64,000 nucleotides of DNA. Origin: Chryseobacterium sp. OSA05B (GTDB lineage Bacteria; Bacteroidota; Bacteroidia; Flavobacteriales; Weeksellaceae). This document shows, one piece after another, positions 1-9,219 of this stretch. Below the pieces are notes generated by a model. The model saw nothing but the letters and a program-made list of their open reading frames with translations, had not been told where the DNA came from and did no database searches. The position numbers were made by a program, and so were the translations under genes. Location of the stretch: positions 806,001 to 870,000 of the forward strand of contig NZ_JAHXYH010000002.1 of assembly GCF_019970065.1 (NCBI RefSeq), in the 5' to 3' direction. The first letter of the stretch is position 1. Each line of letters opens with the position of its first letter.

Positions 1-1725
1 TGGGATTCATTCGAATCAGGTCTTGATGCAGATGCGAGAAAAGAAAAAAGCGATTTAGAAGAAATCTATAACGGATCTCTTAGCAGCTTAAACGATAACG
101 ACGTTATCACTGGTAAAGTTGTAAGATTAACGGATAAAGAAGCTATCGTTGATATCGATTTCAAATCTGAAGGTGTTATTTCTCTTAACGAATTCCGTTA
201 CAACCCGGGCCTTAAAGTAGGTGATGATGTGGAAGTAATGGTAGACAGAAGAGAAGACAAAACTGGACAGTTACAGTTATCTCACAGAAAAGCTAGAACG
301 CTTAAAGCTTGGGATAGAGTAAACGAACTTCACGAAACAGGTGAAATCGTTAACGGTTTTGTTAAGTCTAGAACTAAAGGAGGTATGATCGTTGACGTAC
401 ACGGAATCGAAGCATTCTTACCAGGTTCTCAGATTGATGTTAAGCCAATCAAAGATTACGATCAGTTCGTAGGTAAAACTATGGAGTTCAAAGTTGTGAA
501 AATCAACCCTGAGTTCAAAAACGTAGTGGTATCTCACAAAGCATTGATCGAAGCAGATATCGAAGGTCAGAAAAAAGAAATCATCGCTCAGCTTGAAAAA
601 GGTCAGGTTCTTGAAGGTACTGTTAAGAATATTACTTCTTACGGTGTATTCATTGACTTAGGAGGTGTAGATGGATTGATCCACATTACAGACCTTTCTT
701 GGTCTAGAGTGAACCACCCATCTGAAATTCTTGAGGACGGACAGACTGTGAAAGTTGTTATCCTTGATTTCGATGATGAGAAAACAAGAATCCAGTTAGG
801 TATGAAGCAATTAGAGGCTCATCCTTGGGATGCTCTTTCTGCTGACATGAAAGTTGGTGACAAAGTAAAAGGAAAAGTAGTAGTTCTTGCTGACTATGGT
901 GCATTCGTAGAAATCGCTCCAGGTGTAGAAGGATTGATCCACGTTTCTGAAATGTCTTGGTCTACTCACTTAAGATCTGCAGGAGACTTCGTGAAGGTAG
1001 GTGATGAAGTAGAAGCTGAAGTATTAACACTAGACAGAGAAGAAAGAAAAATTTCTCTTGGTATCAAGCAGTTATCTAAAGATCCATGGGAAAATATCGA
1101 AGCTAAGTATCCGGTAGGATCTCAGCATGTAGGAACGGTAAGAAACTTCACTAACTTTGGTGTATTCGTAGAGTTAGAAGAAGGTATCGACGGATTAATC
1201 TACATCTCTGATCTTTCTTGGACTAAGAAAATCAAGCACCCATCTGAGTTCTGTGCAGTAGGTGATAAATTAAACGTTATCGTTCTTGAATTAGACATCC
1301 AGGCTAGAAGACTATCTTTAGGTCACAAGCAGTTAACTGAAAACCCTTGGGATAAATTCGAAACGAAATATGCTGAAGGTACTATCCACGCTGGTAAAGC
1401 TGTAGAGGTTCACGATAAAGGAGCTTCTGTACAGTTCGAAGACGTAGAAGTAGAAGCTTTCTGCCCATCAAGATTATTAGAGAAAGAAGATGGATCTAAA
1501 ATCAAGAAAGGTGAGGATGCTCAGTTCAAAGTAATCGAATTCAACAAAGAGTTCAAAAGAGTAGTAGTTTCTCATACTGGAATCTTCAGAGACGAAGAGA
1601 AGAAAAATATGAAAGACTCTTCTTCTAGAAACGTATCTTCTTCTTCAAACAACGAAGAAAGATCAACTCTTGGAGATATCGATGCATTAGCAGAATTGAA
1701 AAGAAAAATGGAAGAAGGTAAATAA
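1..1725 (+). CDS. rpsA: 30S ribosomal protein S1 (5' partial)
   Basis: The frame is open from base 1, so the gene starts before the window; the first in-frame ATG at 229 is internal. The visible 574 codons hold a chain of S1 (OB-fold) RNA-binding repeats, recognisable by recurring motifs such as GLIHITDLSW, GLIHVSEMSW and GLIYISDLSW at about 670-1230. A Ser/Asn-rich, low-complexity tail (about 1610-1660) precedes an acidic/basic end. Bacteroidota S1 proteins are close to 600 residues, so only a short N-terminal part should be missing. S1 binds mRNA on the small ribosomal subunit and helps initiation, which matters in this phylum because Shine-Dalgarno sites are weak. The coding sequence is rich in optimal-looking codons, as expected for a highly expressed gene. 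Confidence 0.97.
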   Translation, partial: WDSFESGLDADARKEKSDLEEIYNGSLSSLNDNDVITGKVVRLTDKEAIVDIDFKSEGVISLNEFRYNPGLKVGDDVEVMVDRREDKTGQLQLSHRKARTLKAWDRVNELHETGEIVNGFVKSRTKGGMIVDVHGIEAFLPGSQIDVKPIKDYDQFVGKTMEFKVVKINPEFKNVVVSHKALIEADIEGQKKEIIAQLEKGQVLEGTVKNITSYGVFIDLGGVDGLIHITDLSWSRVNHPSEILEDGQTVKVVILDFDDEKTRIQLGMKQLEAHPWDALSADMKVGDKVKGKVVVLADYGAFVEIAPGVEGLIHVSEMSWSTHLRSAGDFVKVGDEVEAEVLTLDREERKISLGIKQLSKDPWENIEAKYPVGSQHVGTVRNFTNFGVFVELEEGIDGLIYISDLSWTKKIKHPSEFCAVGDKLNVIVLELDIQARRLSLGHKQLTENPWDKFETKYAEGTIHAGKAVEVHDKGASVQFEDVEVEAFCPSRLLEKEDGSKIKKGEDAQFKVIEFNKEFKRVVVSHTGIFRDEEKKNMKDSSSRNVSSSSNNEERSTLGDIDALAELKRKMEEGK

Positions 1726-1750
1726 TCTTCAACCCATTTGAATATATGAA

Positions 1751-1776
1751 GCCGCTCGTAAGAGCGGCTTTTTTTT
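1751..1776 (+). terminator. Intrinsic terminator of rpsA
   Basis: A GCCGCTC/GAGCGGC stem with a short loop is followed directly by a run of T, 26 bases after the rpsA stop codon. Confidence 0.9.
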
Positions 1777-1971
1777 GTTTCTATGAGGAATCAGGATTGA
1801 CGACGTAAGATCTTGATTTTATGATGGTTGAACTTTGTTTATTTGTTATTTTTTTTACTTTTTTGGTGTAATTTCATTGTAAATTATTTTAATTTACTTG
1901 ATTATTATTAAATTATTTCATCAAATAGGGAAAAAATATTATTTTTAGCCAACTAAATTTAAATAATAACC

Positions 1972-3396
1972 ATGAAAAGAACATTTTTATTTTTATTCAT
2001 GACATTCATGATGTCATGGAGTGGACTTAAAGCACAAGGTCTTGATTACATTATCATGCTGGATAACGGAAGCTCCATCACCGCTGATGAATACGCTAAT
2101 ATGAAGCGGGGTGCCATTAAGCTGATGGAAGAGCTTTTGGCCTGTAATAACAAAAGCAGAGTAGCTGTTGTACAGTATGGAACAGGAAAGTATGGGGATA
2201 CCAGTGGGACTTATAAGCCCATGATTTATATCGAATCCGATTTTACCAGCGATCAGTTTGTCGCCCAGAATTTTGAAAGACGTCTGGATTTTGGAGATCT
2301 TTTTAATGAATCCTTAGGAATGATTGGTGATGCACTTGACGGAAATCCCAATGCTAATATTGTAAGTCCTCAGACAACCTTAGGCCTGGGGAGTGATCTT
2401 AGAGTGGTTGTATTTACTGATGCAATGAGAAATCTGGGCAATGCACTTACAGGCACTTATCTTGTGAATTCTGGCAGTCCGGGCTATGGTACTACTGCAG
2501 CATTTGTGAATGAACTGAAGTTCAAATACAACAGGGGAGCAAGGTTTACAATGATTCATACCAATACAGTGATGTCAGCAATCAGGGCTGCTGCGGCTAT
2601 TGCCTCATATGGTGCGGGATCATATTCCGGATCGGTAGAACCTGTTCCGGGAGATCCTAATATTAACGTAACTCCAAGATTATATTTTAACAGGCCTAAT
2701 GGATTTGAAGTTGTGTCTGGTGAAATGAACTATTGGAGAGATCTGGCACAAAATATATGCGAGACAAATGGTATGGGAACTGTAGATTTCAGATACGAAC
2801 CGGGAGAATGTATAGGATATACACAAGGTGTTGGCGGATATCATCATCTTCCGGCCGGGGCTACCTTATTAAATCTCAAGCTGGAACTGGTAGGCTTACA
2901 GTCGGGAACGGTTTTTCCTGTGCCGTTTAATCCTTCATTCGGGCCTGGCAACTTTTTTGTCTATTATCCACAACCTTCAGACTTTGATGCTGCTGTAAAT
3001 GGTGGAGCAACTGGAATTCAGAAATTCAAATTAACAATGGAATACTCTTATAACGGTCAGACTGAAGTAGCATATGCATGGAACAATTATCCGTTTTTTG
3101 ATTATGACATTAACATGGATTGCCCGGTATTAAAGACAGCAAAACCATCAGAAGAAAAGATGTTCAAGCTTACTCCTAACCCTACTGATGGATTATTTAA
3201 AGTAATTCTGAATAAAGAAGTTAAGTCAGGAAAGCTTGAGATCAGAGACTTGAGTGGAAATACAGTGTACAATAAAATACTGCGTAATGAAAAAGAAATA
3301 GACATCGATATCAGTTCCCGAAAAGAAGGAGTTTATATTGTTAATGTAATAAATGATAAGAGCGAAATATATTCAGAAAAAATAATCAAAAAATAA
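1972..3396 (+). CDS. vWA-like T9SS type A sorting domain protein
   Basis: 474 residues. A signal peptide ends near SGLKAQ (residue 22). A beta strand followed by DNGSS at residues 31-35 matches the DxSxS metal-site (MIDAS) pattern of von Willebrand factor A domains, and the next 200 residues fit that fold (for example RVAVVQYG and RVVVFTDA). The last 75 residues (from KLTPNPTDG) form a T9SS type A C-terminal domain ending in KIIKK, so the protein should cross the outer membrane and be anchored at the surface or released. vWA domains usually bind proteins or matrix; the partner is unknown. It appears monocistronic, with a terminator just downstream. The vWA call rests on the metal-site motif and strand pattern only. 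Confidence 0.75.
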   Translation: MKRTFLFLFMTFMMSWSGLKAQGLDYIIMLDNGSSITADEYANMKRGAIKLMEELLACNNKSRVAVVQYGTGKYGDTSGTYKPMIYIESDFTSDQFVAQNFERRLDFGDLFNESLGMIGDALDGNPNANIVSPQTTLGLGSDLRVVVFTDAMRNLGNALTGTYLVNSGSPGYGTTAAFVNELKFKYNRGARFTMIHTNTVMSAIRAAAAIASYGAGSYSGSVEPVPGDPNINVTPRLYFNRPNGFEVVSGEMNYWRDLAQNICETNGMGTVDFRYEPGECIGYTQGVGGYHHLPAGATLLNLKLELVGLQSGTVFPVPFNPSFGPGNFFVYYPQPSDFDAAVNGGATGIQKFKLTMEYSYNGQTEVAYAWNNYPFFDYDINMDCPVLKTAKPSEEKMFKLTPNPTDGLFKVILNKEVKSGKLEIRDLSGNTVYNKILRNEKEIDIDISSRKEGVYIVNVINDKSEIYSEKIIKK

Positions 3397-3404
3397 AAAA
3401 TTTA

Positions 3405-3430
3405 AGCTGTCTCTCAAGGCAGCTTTTTTT
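3405..3430 (+). terminator. Intrinsic terminator
   Basis: An AGCTG/CAGCT stem with a loop and an eight-T run, starting 9 bases after the stop of the vWA-like gene. Confidence 0.8.
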
Positions 3431-3582
3431 ATGGACATACAGGGGTAATTAGGTATTGTGGAAATGATAAAAGTTTATTGAATAAGGGTTTTTTAGGTAT
3501 AGTTTTTTATTTTTTCAAATAAATTATTAAAAAAATGCATTAATTGTGAATTATTTGTAAATTAGCGCCTTTATTAGTAAAA

Positions 3583-6180
3583 ATGAAAAAGATAACTCTA
3601 CCTCTTTTATTTGCTGCATTCGCAGTATTTCCTTCTACTTTATTTTCACAAGATAATGAGAAGCTAGTTAAAGATTATATTTCTCAAAACAAGATCAGGG
3701 AATATAAAAAGAACGATCTTACCAATTTCGTCATTGAAAATGTTGACGCATCAAAGTCAATGAACGGAAATGTTGTAAAGTTCCAGCAAACCTACAACGG
3801 AATACCAGTTTATGGTTCTGCAGGAACGGTGTTAGTTAAAGATAATAAAGTCGTTTATTATTCGGATAACTTTCTGAAAGATTATAAGGTATCTACTTCT
3901 ACTGCCGCTACGATCACAAAAGAAGCCGCGTTACAGAAAATAGCTGCCGATTTAGGGGCTGAGAATGTTTCGGATCTGCCTATTATGGCATTTTTCGAAA
4001 AAGGAGCTAATAAACTTACAGCAGCGAAACAGAGACTGGTTTATACAGTAGATGAGAGCCAGAACCTCAGACTTGCGTACGAATATATTTTACACGAGCC
4101 AAAAACGACAAATCACTGGAATATTCTTGTTGATGCCAATACAGGAAAAATTTTAAGCAAGCTTAATTTAAACCTTTCATGTAATTTCCACGATGAAGCC
4201 TATGCTCATGATGAAAATACAGTGGCTTCATTACCACAGGTGGAGAGCGCTTATCGCTTCAATACCGGTAACCTGGTTACTTTGGCGCCGGACAATGCTT
4301 CTTATAACGTTTTTCCTTTGCCTGTAGAATCACCGACATTCGGATCCAGAGCCATAGTAAACAATCCATGGATTCTTGCTTCATCACCGGAAGGTTGGCA
4401 TTCCAATGTGACTACTCATTATACCACCACAAGAGGGAATAATGTATATGCTTACGATGATAAAGATGCCAATGAACAGACTTTCGGGGTATCGCCGGAT
4501 GGAGGAGCCGCAAGAAATTTCGATTTTCCTTACAGCTCAACAGGTTTCACTTATAATAATTTGTCAGCAGCCACCACGAACTTGTTCTATATAAGTAATA
4601 TGGTGCACGATATTTTCTATAAATTCGGATTTACTGAATCTGCCAGAAATTTCCAGAGTAATAATTTTGGAAACGGAGGTCTGGATGATGATGAGGTTTT
4701 TGCACAGTCACAAGATGGAGGAGGCTTTAATAATGCCAATTTTGCCTCTTATATGGACAATTACAACCCGGTGATGCAGATGTATCTGTGGTTGGTTTCA
4801 AACCGTAAATTATTCTACAAAGCACCATCTGATGCTGTAAACCGTGTTGTGAATGCGGGAGTCGCTCAGTTTGGTCCTGCCGTAAATGATATTGGAATCA
4901 CCGGAGATGTTAAGCTTGCCAGTGTTATTGATGGCTGTACGGCTTTACCAGCCGGAGAACTGGCTGGAAAAATTGGTCTGGTTGAAAGAGGTGGAACATG
5001 CGGTTTTTCTGTAAAGACGAAAAATGCACAGAATGCAGGAGCTATAGGAACAATTATCTATAACAATGCAGCCAATGGTTCCACTTTAGGTAATATGGCC
5101 GGTAGCGATCCTACCATTACAACACCAACCATATTAATAACGAATGCTGAAGGAGAGTTTATTAAAACAAAATTAGCTGCAAGCATCCCTGTAAATGTTG
5201 ATTTAAGAGCAGATACAAAATACGACGGAAGTTTCGATAACGGAATTGTTGCCCATGAATATGGTCACGGAATCTCCAACAGAATGACCGGAACAGGATA
5301 TAACTGTTTAAATTCAAATGCTGATAAAGAGCAGATGGGAGAAGGATGGTCAGATTTCTTTGCATTAATGATTACAAATAAACCTGGAGATAACGCTTCA
5401 GTAGCAAGAGGAATGGGAACGTATCCTATCGGGCAGGCAACTACTGGTTTAGGAATCAGACCGGCTAAGTATTCACCGGATTTTACCGTGAATAACTACA
5501 CATACGGCAGAACCAATGGGATGGAATTCAACAACGGATCAGCTATTGTACCGGATTCTCACTCCATCGGATTTATCTGGGCAACCATGCTTTGGGATCT
5601 TAACTGGAAGTACGTTGAAAAATACGGCTATGCATCTGACGTAACGGCTAATGCTGCCAGCGGAAGTGCAAGAGTACTTCAATTGGTAACGGATGCTCTG
5701 AAACTTCAGGTATGTAACCCAACGTTTATTGACGGAAGAAATGCGATCCTTCAGGCTGAATTGGCAACAACAGGAGGCGTAGATAAATGTATGATCTGGA
5801 GAGTTTTTGCTAAAAGAGGTTTAGGGGCACTGGCTACAGCCGGATCTTTGACCAATATCAATGACCAGACTGAAAGCTTTGCCCTTCCGGAAGGATGTTC
5901 TGCATTGTCTACAGAAGAAGTAAAAGCGGCTAAAAATACCATCTCTATCTATCCGAATCCTGCTAAAGAAGAATTCTATATCAACTTCCCAAGCAGTACA
6001 ATTGGAAAAGTAAGCCTTGAGATCTATGATATGTCTGGAAAACTGGTATCTTCAGAAGATAAGATTTCACCGGTGGCCAGAAAAGCAGTTTCTACCAATG
6101 GCCTGATCAACGGAACTTATATGGTAAAAGTGAAAGGACTTGGTTTTGAAGCTTCATCTAAAGTAATCGTTAAGAAATAA
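3583..6180 (+). CDS. M36 (fungalysin) metallopeptidase, PA domain, T9SS
   Basis: 865 residues. The signal peptide ends near PSTLFSQ. Residues about 20-190 are an FTP/PepSY-type propeptide. The zinc site is HEYGH at residues 558-562, with a downstream GEGWSDF giving the third ligand; both are hallmarks of family M36. A protease-associated (PA) insert lies at about 430-530 (GKIGLVERGGTCGF). The last 80 residues (from ISIYPNPAKEE) are a T9SS type A domain ending KVIVKK. It is therefore predicted to be a secreted, autoprocessed broad-specificity protease that feeds on extracellular protein. Upstream, TAAATTAG at 3558-3565 resembles the flavobacterial -7 element. It appears monocistronic, with its own terminator. 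Confidence 0.93.
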   Translation: MKKITLPLLFAAFAVFPSTLFSQDNEKLVKDYISQNKIREYKKNDLTNFVIENVDASKSMNGNVVKFQQTYNGIPVYGSAGTVLVKDNKVVYYSDNFLKDYKVSTSTAATITKEAALQKIAADLGAENVSDLPIMAFFEKGANKLTAAKQRLVYTVDESQNLRLAYEYILHEPKTTNHWNILVDANTGKILSKLNLNLSCNFHDEAYAHDENTVASLPQVESAYRFNTGNLVTLAPDNASYNVFPLPVESPTFGSRAIVNNPWILASSPEGWHSNVTTHYTTTRGNNVYAYDDKDANEQTFGVSPDGGAARNFDFPYSSTGFTYNNLSAATTNLFYISNMVHDIFYKFGFTESARNFQSNNFGNGGLDDDEVFAQSQDGGGFNNANFASYMDNYNPVMQMYLWLVSNRKLFYKAPSDAVNRVVNAGVAQFGPAVNDIGITGDVKLASVIDGCTALPAGELAGKIGLVERGGTCGFSVKTKNAQNAGAIGTIIYNNAANGSTLGNMAGSDPTITTPTILITNAEGEFIKTKLAASIPVNVDLRADTKYDGSFDNGIVAHEYGHGISNRMTGTGYNCLNSNADKEQMGEGWSDFFALMITNKPGDNASVARGMGTYPIGQATTGLGIRPAKYSPDFTVNNYTYGRTNGMEFNNGSAIVPDSHSIGFIWATMLWDLNWKYVEKYGYASDVTANAASGSARVLQLVTDALKLQVCNPTFIDGRNAILQAELATTGGVDKCMIWRVFAKRGLGALATAGSLTNINDQTESFALPEGCSALSTEEVKAAKNTISIYPNPAKEEFYINFPSSTIGKVSLEIYDMSGKLVSSEDKISPVARKAVSTNGLINGTYMVKVKGLGFEASSKVIVKK

Positions 6181-6204
6181 TTACTACATAAATCATTTTT
6201 TGAG

Positions 6205-6236
6205 AATCGCTGCAAGCTTGCTTGCGGCGATTTTAT
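6205..6236 (+). terminator. Intrinsic terminator of the M36 gene
   Basis: AATCGC/GCGATT outer stem and CAAG/CTTG inner stem, followed by TTTTATTT. It lies 24 bases after the M36 stop and upstream of the true start of the next gene, which argues against any start near 6200 for that gene. Confidence 0.75.
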
Positions 6237-6281
6237 TTATCTATGACAATCACGTCTCCGGGTATTTTAATTATTATGTTG

Positions 6282-6289
6282 TAACTTTG
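6282..6289 (+). promoter_or_regulatory. -7 promoter element (TAACTTTG)
   Basis: Exact match to the Bacteroidota TAnnTTTG element, 18 bases before the ATG at 6308. The implied transcript start leaves a short leader and shows that translation begins at 6308. No clear -33 TTTG was seen. Confidence 0.65.
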
Positions 6290-6307
6290 CAGGCTGTTAA
6301 AAAAATT

Positions 6308-7288
6308 ATGAAGAAGAAAAATATACTCAAAGGAGTTTTATTCGTAGGGATCGGGGCCAGTATATACGGAATGCTGGCGACATTTGTGAAAATGGCTTAT
6401 CATGACGGCTATACTACTTCCGAAGTGACTTCTGCTCAGTTTATGCTGGGATTAGCTGGGCTTTTGTTCCTGAATTTCATGCAGACGATCACATCCAAAC
6501 AGAAACTTTCGTCACCAAGTGCTAAAGAAGTGAGAATGCTGATGATTGCCGGAACCTCTTTAGGCTGTACCAGTCTGTTCTATTATATTGCGGTTCAGTA
6601 TATCAATGTTTCCATAGCGATTGTGCTGCTGATGCAGTCCGTTTGGTTCAGTGTTGTGGTGGAAAGCATTATTGCAAGGAAATTGCCTAATGCAAGAAAA
6701 GTAGTTTCCGTGATCATCGTACTGGTAGGAACGATTTTAGCGACAAACCTGATCAATATGGATATCGAACTCGACTGGCACGGGATCTTCTGGGGCTTAA
6801 TGGCTGCAGCGTCGTATACCATGACCATGTTTACTTCCAATACACTGGCTACCCATCTTCCGGTATTCAGGAAAAGTATTATCATGCTTTCCGGTGGGGC
6901 GATCGTAGTATTCGGTTTCCTGTTTTTTGCTCAGATAGGGCCTATGTATTTTGATGGTCTAAAATCATTATACCTTAATTTTACAGATAATACAGAGCAT
7001 ATTCACTCTTTCAACTATTCCATTTTCTGGACGTACGGTTTTGTTCTGGCTTTGTTCGGAACCATTGTGCCGCCTATCTTATTCAACGTAGGTTTTCCGA
7101 ATGCGGGTCTTGGTTTGGGAAGTATTGTTTCATCACTGGAGCTTCCGGTATCAGTGACGATGGCTTTCGTTTTGTTAGGAGAGAAAGTCTTGCTGGTCCA
7201 GTGGGGAGGGATTATTCTGATCCTTTTTGCGATTGTCCTGATGAATCTTCCAGCAAAAAAAGAATTAAAAACAGTTGAAGTAGCTTAA
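6308..7288 (+). CDS. DMT/EamA family transporter
   Basis: 326 residues with about ten hydrophobic segments arranged as two EamA-like halves (for example GIGASIYGMLATF near the N-terminus and GSIVSSLELPVSVTMAFVLLGE in the second half, which is the usual EamA signature region). Such inner-membrane carriers move drugs or metabolites; the substrate cannot be told from sequence. The reading frame extends back to 6200, but the upstream part overlaps a terminator and the -7 promoter element, so the ATG at 6308 (MKKKNILKG) is chosen. It stands alone, with a terminator downstream. Confidence 0.88.
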   Translation: MKKKNILKGVLFVGIGASIYGMLATFVKMAYHDGYTTSEVTSAQFMLGLAGLLFLNFMQTITSKQKLSSPSAKEVRMLMIAGTSLGCTSLFYYIAVQYINVSIAIVLLMQSVWFSVVVESIIARKLPNARKVVSVIIVLVGTILATNLINMDIELDWHGIFWGLMAAASYTMTMFTSNTLATHLPVFRKSIIMLSGGAIVVFGFLFFAQIGPMYFDGLKSLYLNFTDNTEHIHSFNYSIFWTYGFVLALFGTIVPPILFNVGFPNAGLGLGSIVSSLELPVSVTMAFVLLGEKVLLVQWGGIILILFAIVLMNLPAKKELKTVEVA

Positions 7289-7313
7289 AAAATAATCAAT
7301 TAAATAGTGTTAA

Positions 7314-7341
7314 AAACCGTTCCTTTTGGATCGGTTTTTTT
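7314..7341 (+). terminator. Intrinsic terminator
   Basis: AACCGTTCC/GGATCGGTT stem with one mismatch, a TTTT loop and a long T run, 27 bases after the transporter stop. Confidence 0.8.
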
Positions 7342-7368
7342 AATTTTAATAGCTAAAACAAAACGTTC

Positions 7369-8364
7369 ATGACCTACTTCCGAAAAGCAATGACTGCAAT
7401 CATGATCTCTGCAGTATCCACCTCCGTATTTTCGCAGATAAAGCCACTTGATGCAATGTTATCCGACTACTCCTATCCATATGAAGTCCATTATTTAGAT
7501 CTCGAATCTCAGAATAATGACCTGAAAATGGCTTATATGGATGTAAAACCCCAAAAACCGAATGGAAAAACAATCATGCTTCTCCACGGAAAAAACTTCA
7601 ACGGAGCGTATTGGCAACAGACGGGGAAAGACCTTTCAGAAAAGGGTTTCAGAGTAATTATTCCGGATCAGATCGGATTTGGAAAGTCTTCTAAGCCTCA
7701 TAGCTACCAGTTTTCTTTTTCCCAACTGGCAGAGAATACAAAAGCTATTTTGGACCAACTTCAGATTGAGAAGACTATCGTTTTGGGACATTCCATGGGA
7801 GGAATGGTTGCTGCGAGATTTACCCTTCTTTATCCCGAAAAAGTTCAGAAACTGATTCTGGAAAACCCAATCGGACTGGAAGATTATAAAAGTTTTGCTT
7901 CTTATCAGACTATAGATCAGGCGTACCGGTCGGAACTGAAAAATACCGCTGAAACGTACAAAAATTATCAGATGAAATTCTATTATGATAATCAATGGAA
8001 AGATGAATATCAGCCGTGGCTGGATCTTATTGCGGGCTGGACGCTACACAAAGATTATCCAGTGGTAGCCTGGGATGCTGCACTTACTTCGGATATGATT
8101 TACAATCAACCTGTCTGTTATGAATTCAAAAATATAAAAACACCGACACTGTTGATTATCGGAACGAGAGACAGGACGGCAATAGGAAAAGACAGAGCGC
8201 CTAAAGAATTACAGCCTAAAATGGGGCAGTATCAGGACCTGGGAAAAAAGACACAGCGGGAAATTGCCGGGTCAAAATTGGTTGAGCTCGAAAATGTAGG
8301 ACATCTTCCGCATATAGAAGTGTATTCTAAGTTTTTTAATGCTTTGTATGAGTTTATTAAGTGA
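7369..8364 (+). CDS. Exported alpha/beta hydrolase
   Basis: 331 residues. A signal peptide (cleavage near STSVFSQ) precedes an alpha/beta hydrolase fold. HGKNFNG at about residue 74 is the HG oxyanion segment, GHSMGG at about 141-146 is the nucleophile elbow with the catalytic Ser, a GTRD segment near 263 can supply the Asp, and NVGHLPH near 309 the His. The catalytic set is complete, so it should be an active periplasmic esterase, lipase or related hydrolase; the substrate is unknown. It lies 28 bases after the preceding terminator and has no clear partner genes. Confidence 0.87.
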   Translation: MTYFRKAMTAIMISAVSTSVFSQIKPLDAMLSDYSYPYEVHYLDLESQNNDLKMAYMDVKPQKPNGKTIMLLHGKNFNGAYWQQTGKDLSEKGFRVIIPDQIGFGKSSKPHSYQFSFSQLAENTKAILDQLQIEKTIVLGHSMGGMVAARFTLLYPEKVQKLILENPIGLEDYKSFASYQTIDQAYRSELKNTAETYKNYQMKFYYDNQWKDEYQPWLDLIAGWTLHKDYPVVAWDAALTSDMIYNQPVCYEFKNIKTPTLLIIGTRDRTAIGKDRAPKELQPKMGQYQDLGKKTQREIAGSKLVELENVGHLPHIEVYSKFFNALYEFIK

Positions 8365-8516
8365 GGTTGAGGCTAAGACTAAGGTCGATCGAGGCTGAGA
8401 AAACCAGCCACAACGTGGCGATTTAGCCCAAGGTAGGATGCAGTCCTATCATAATTCTGCCCAATCATAAGTATCCTCTAAAAAAGAGATTCCTGAAGCC
8501 CCGCAATTATACCAAA

Positions 8517-8553
8517 ATAAAAAGAGACTACCTGAACAGATAATCTCTTTTTG
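8517..8553 (-). terminator. Intrinsic terminator of rplS
   Basis: Read on the minus strand, a GAGATTATC...TAGTCTC hairpin is followed by TTTTTATTTT, beginning about 20 bases after the rplS stop. The bases between the hydrolase stop (8364) and this site hold no recognisable gene. Confidence 0.75.
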
Positions 8554-8571
8554 TATGTATTGTTGTCTGAA

Positions 8572-8928
8572 TTACTTTTTCTTGTAAGCAGCATCCTTGA
8601 TTCTAGCTTTTTTACCTCTAAGGTCTCTGAAGTAATAAATTCTAGATCTTCTAACGCTACCTCTTCTGTCAACTTCAATTTTCTGAAGTGCTGGCATGTT
8701 GATAGGGAATACTCTTTCTACACCTACATCACCACTCATTTTTCTGATAGTGAAAGTTTTTGTAGCGCCAGTACCTCTTAATTGGATAACGGTACCTTTG
8801 AAGAACTGAGTTCTTGTTTTTTGTCCTTCTTTAATTTCGTAATACACAGTAATTGTGTCTCCTGCTTTGAATTCAGGGAAATCTTTTTTAGTAATGTACT
8901 GGTCTTGTACGTACTTTAATAAATCCAT
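8572..8928 (-). CDS. rplS: 50S ribosomal protein L19
   Basis: 118 residues, the usual length of bL19. Characteristic segments are GDTITVYYEIKEG, the VIQLRGTGATKTFTIRK strand, VGVERVFPINMP and the basic RRSRIYYFRDLRGKKARIK tail. The protein sits at the 30S-50S interface. The gene is monocistronic here, with a strong -7/-33 promoter pair about 70-100 bases upstream and its own terminator. The leader of about 65 bases could be a regulatory site (see findings). Confidence 0.98.
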   Translation of the reverse strand: MDLLKYVQDQYITKKDFPEFKAGDTITVYYEIKEGQKTRTQFFKGTVIQLRGTGATKTFTIRKMSGDVGVERVFPINMPALQKIEVDRRGSVRRSRIYYFRDLRGKKARIKDAAYKKK

Positions 8929-8997
8929 TATTAATAAAATAAAATGTTAAAGCTAAGCAACTTACACGTTCTTCGTCAGAGGTTGAATAACAGGTCG

Positions 8998-9030
8998 CAA
9001 AGATACAAAATACTTTTTGATTCTACCAAA
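8998..9030 (-). promoter_or_regulatory. rplS promoter (TTTG and TATCTTTG)
   Basis: On the minus strand TTTG (9030-9027) is followed after 21 bases by TATCTTTG (9005-8998), a good match to the Bacteroidota -33/-7 consensus. Transcription would start near 8991. Confidence 0.7.
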
Positions 9031-9129
9031 TAATTAATGTACTAAAAACTATAATTTTTTCACCCCAAATCTGCCGTAAAGTTAACAGTTCCTTTAAGTT
9101 CCCGGCAGGCACAGTTTATATAGGAAGTT

Positions 9130-9137
9130 TACTTTTG
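9130..9137 (+). promoter_or_regulatory. -7 promoter element (TACTTTTG)
   Basis: Match to TAnnTTTG, 82 bases before the start of the metallophosphoesterase gene. It lies inside one arm of a 12-base inverted repeat (9126-9137 with 9205-9216). Confidence 0.5.
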
Positions 9138-9219
9138 CCCGAAATTAAAAAATCAGATCATTATTTTTTTAAAGACCTGATTTACAAATCGAAATAAATC
9201 TATACAAAAGTAAACTATT

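Noticed and set aside
6200..6307. Upstream extension of the DMT transporter frame
   Set aside because: It runs through the M36 terminator and the -7 promoter element, so it cannot be part of the translated gene.
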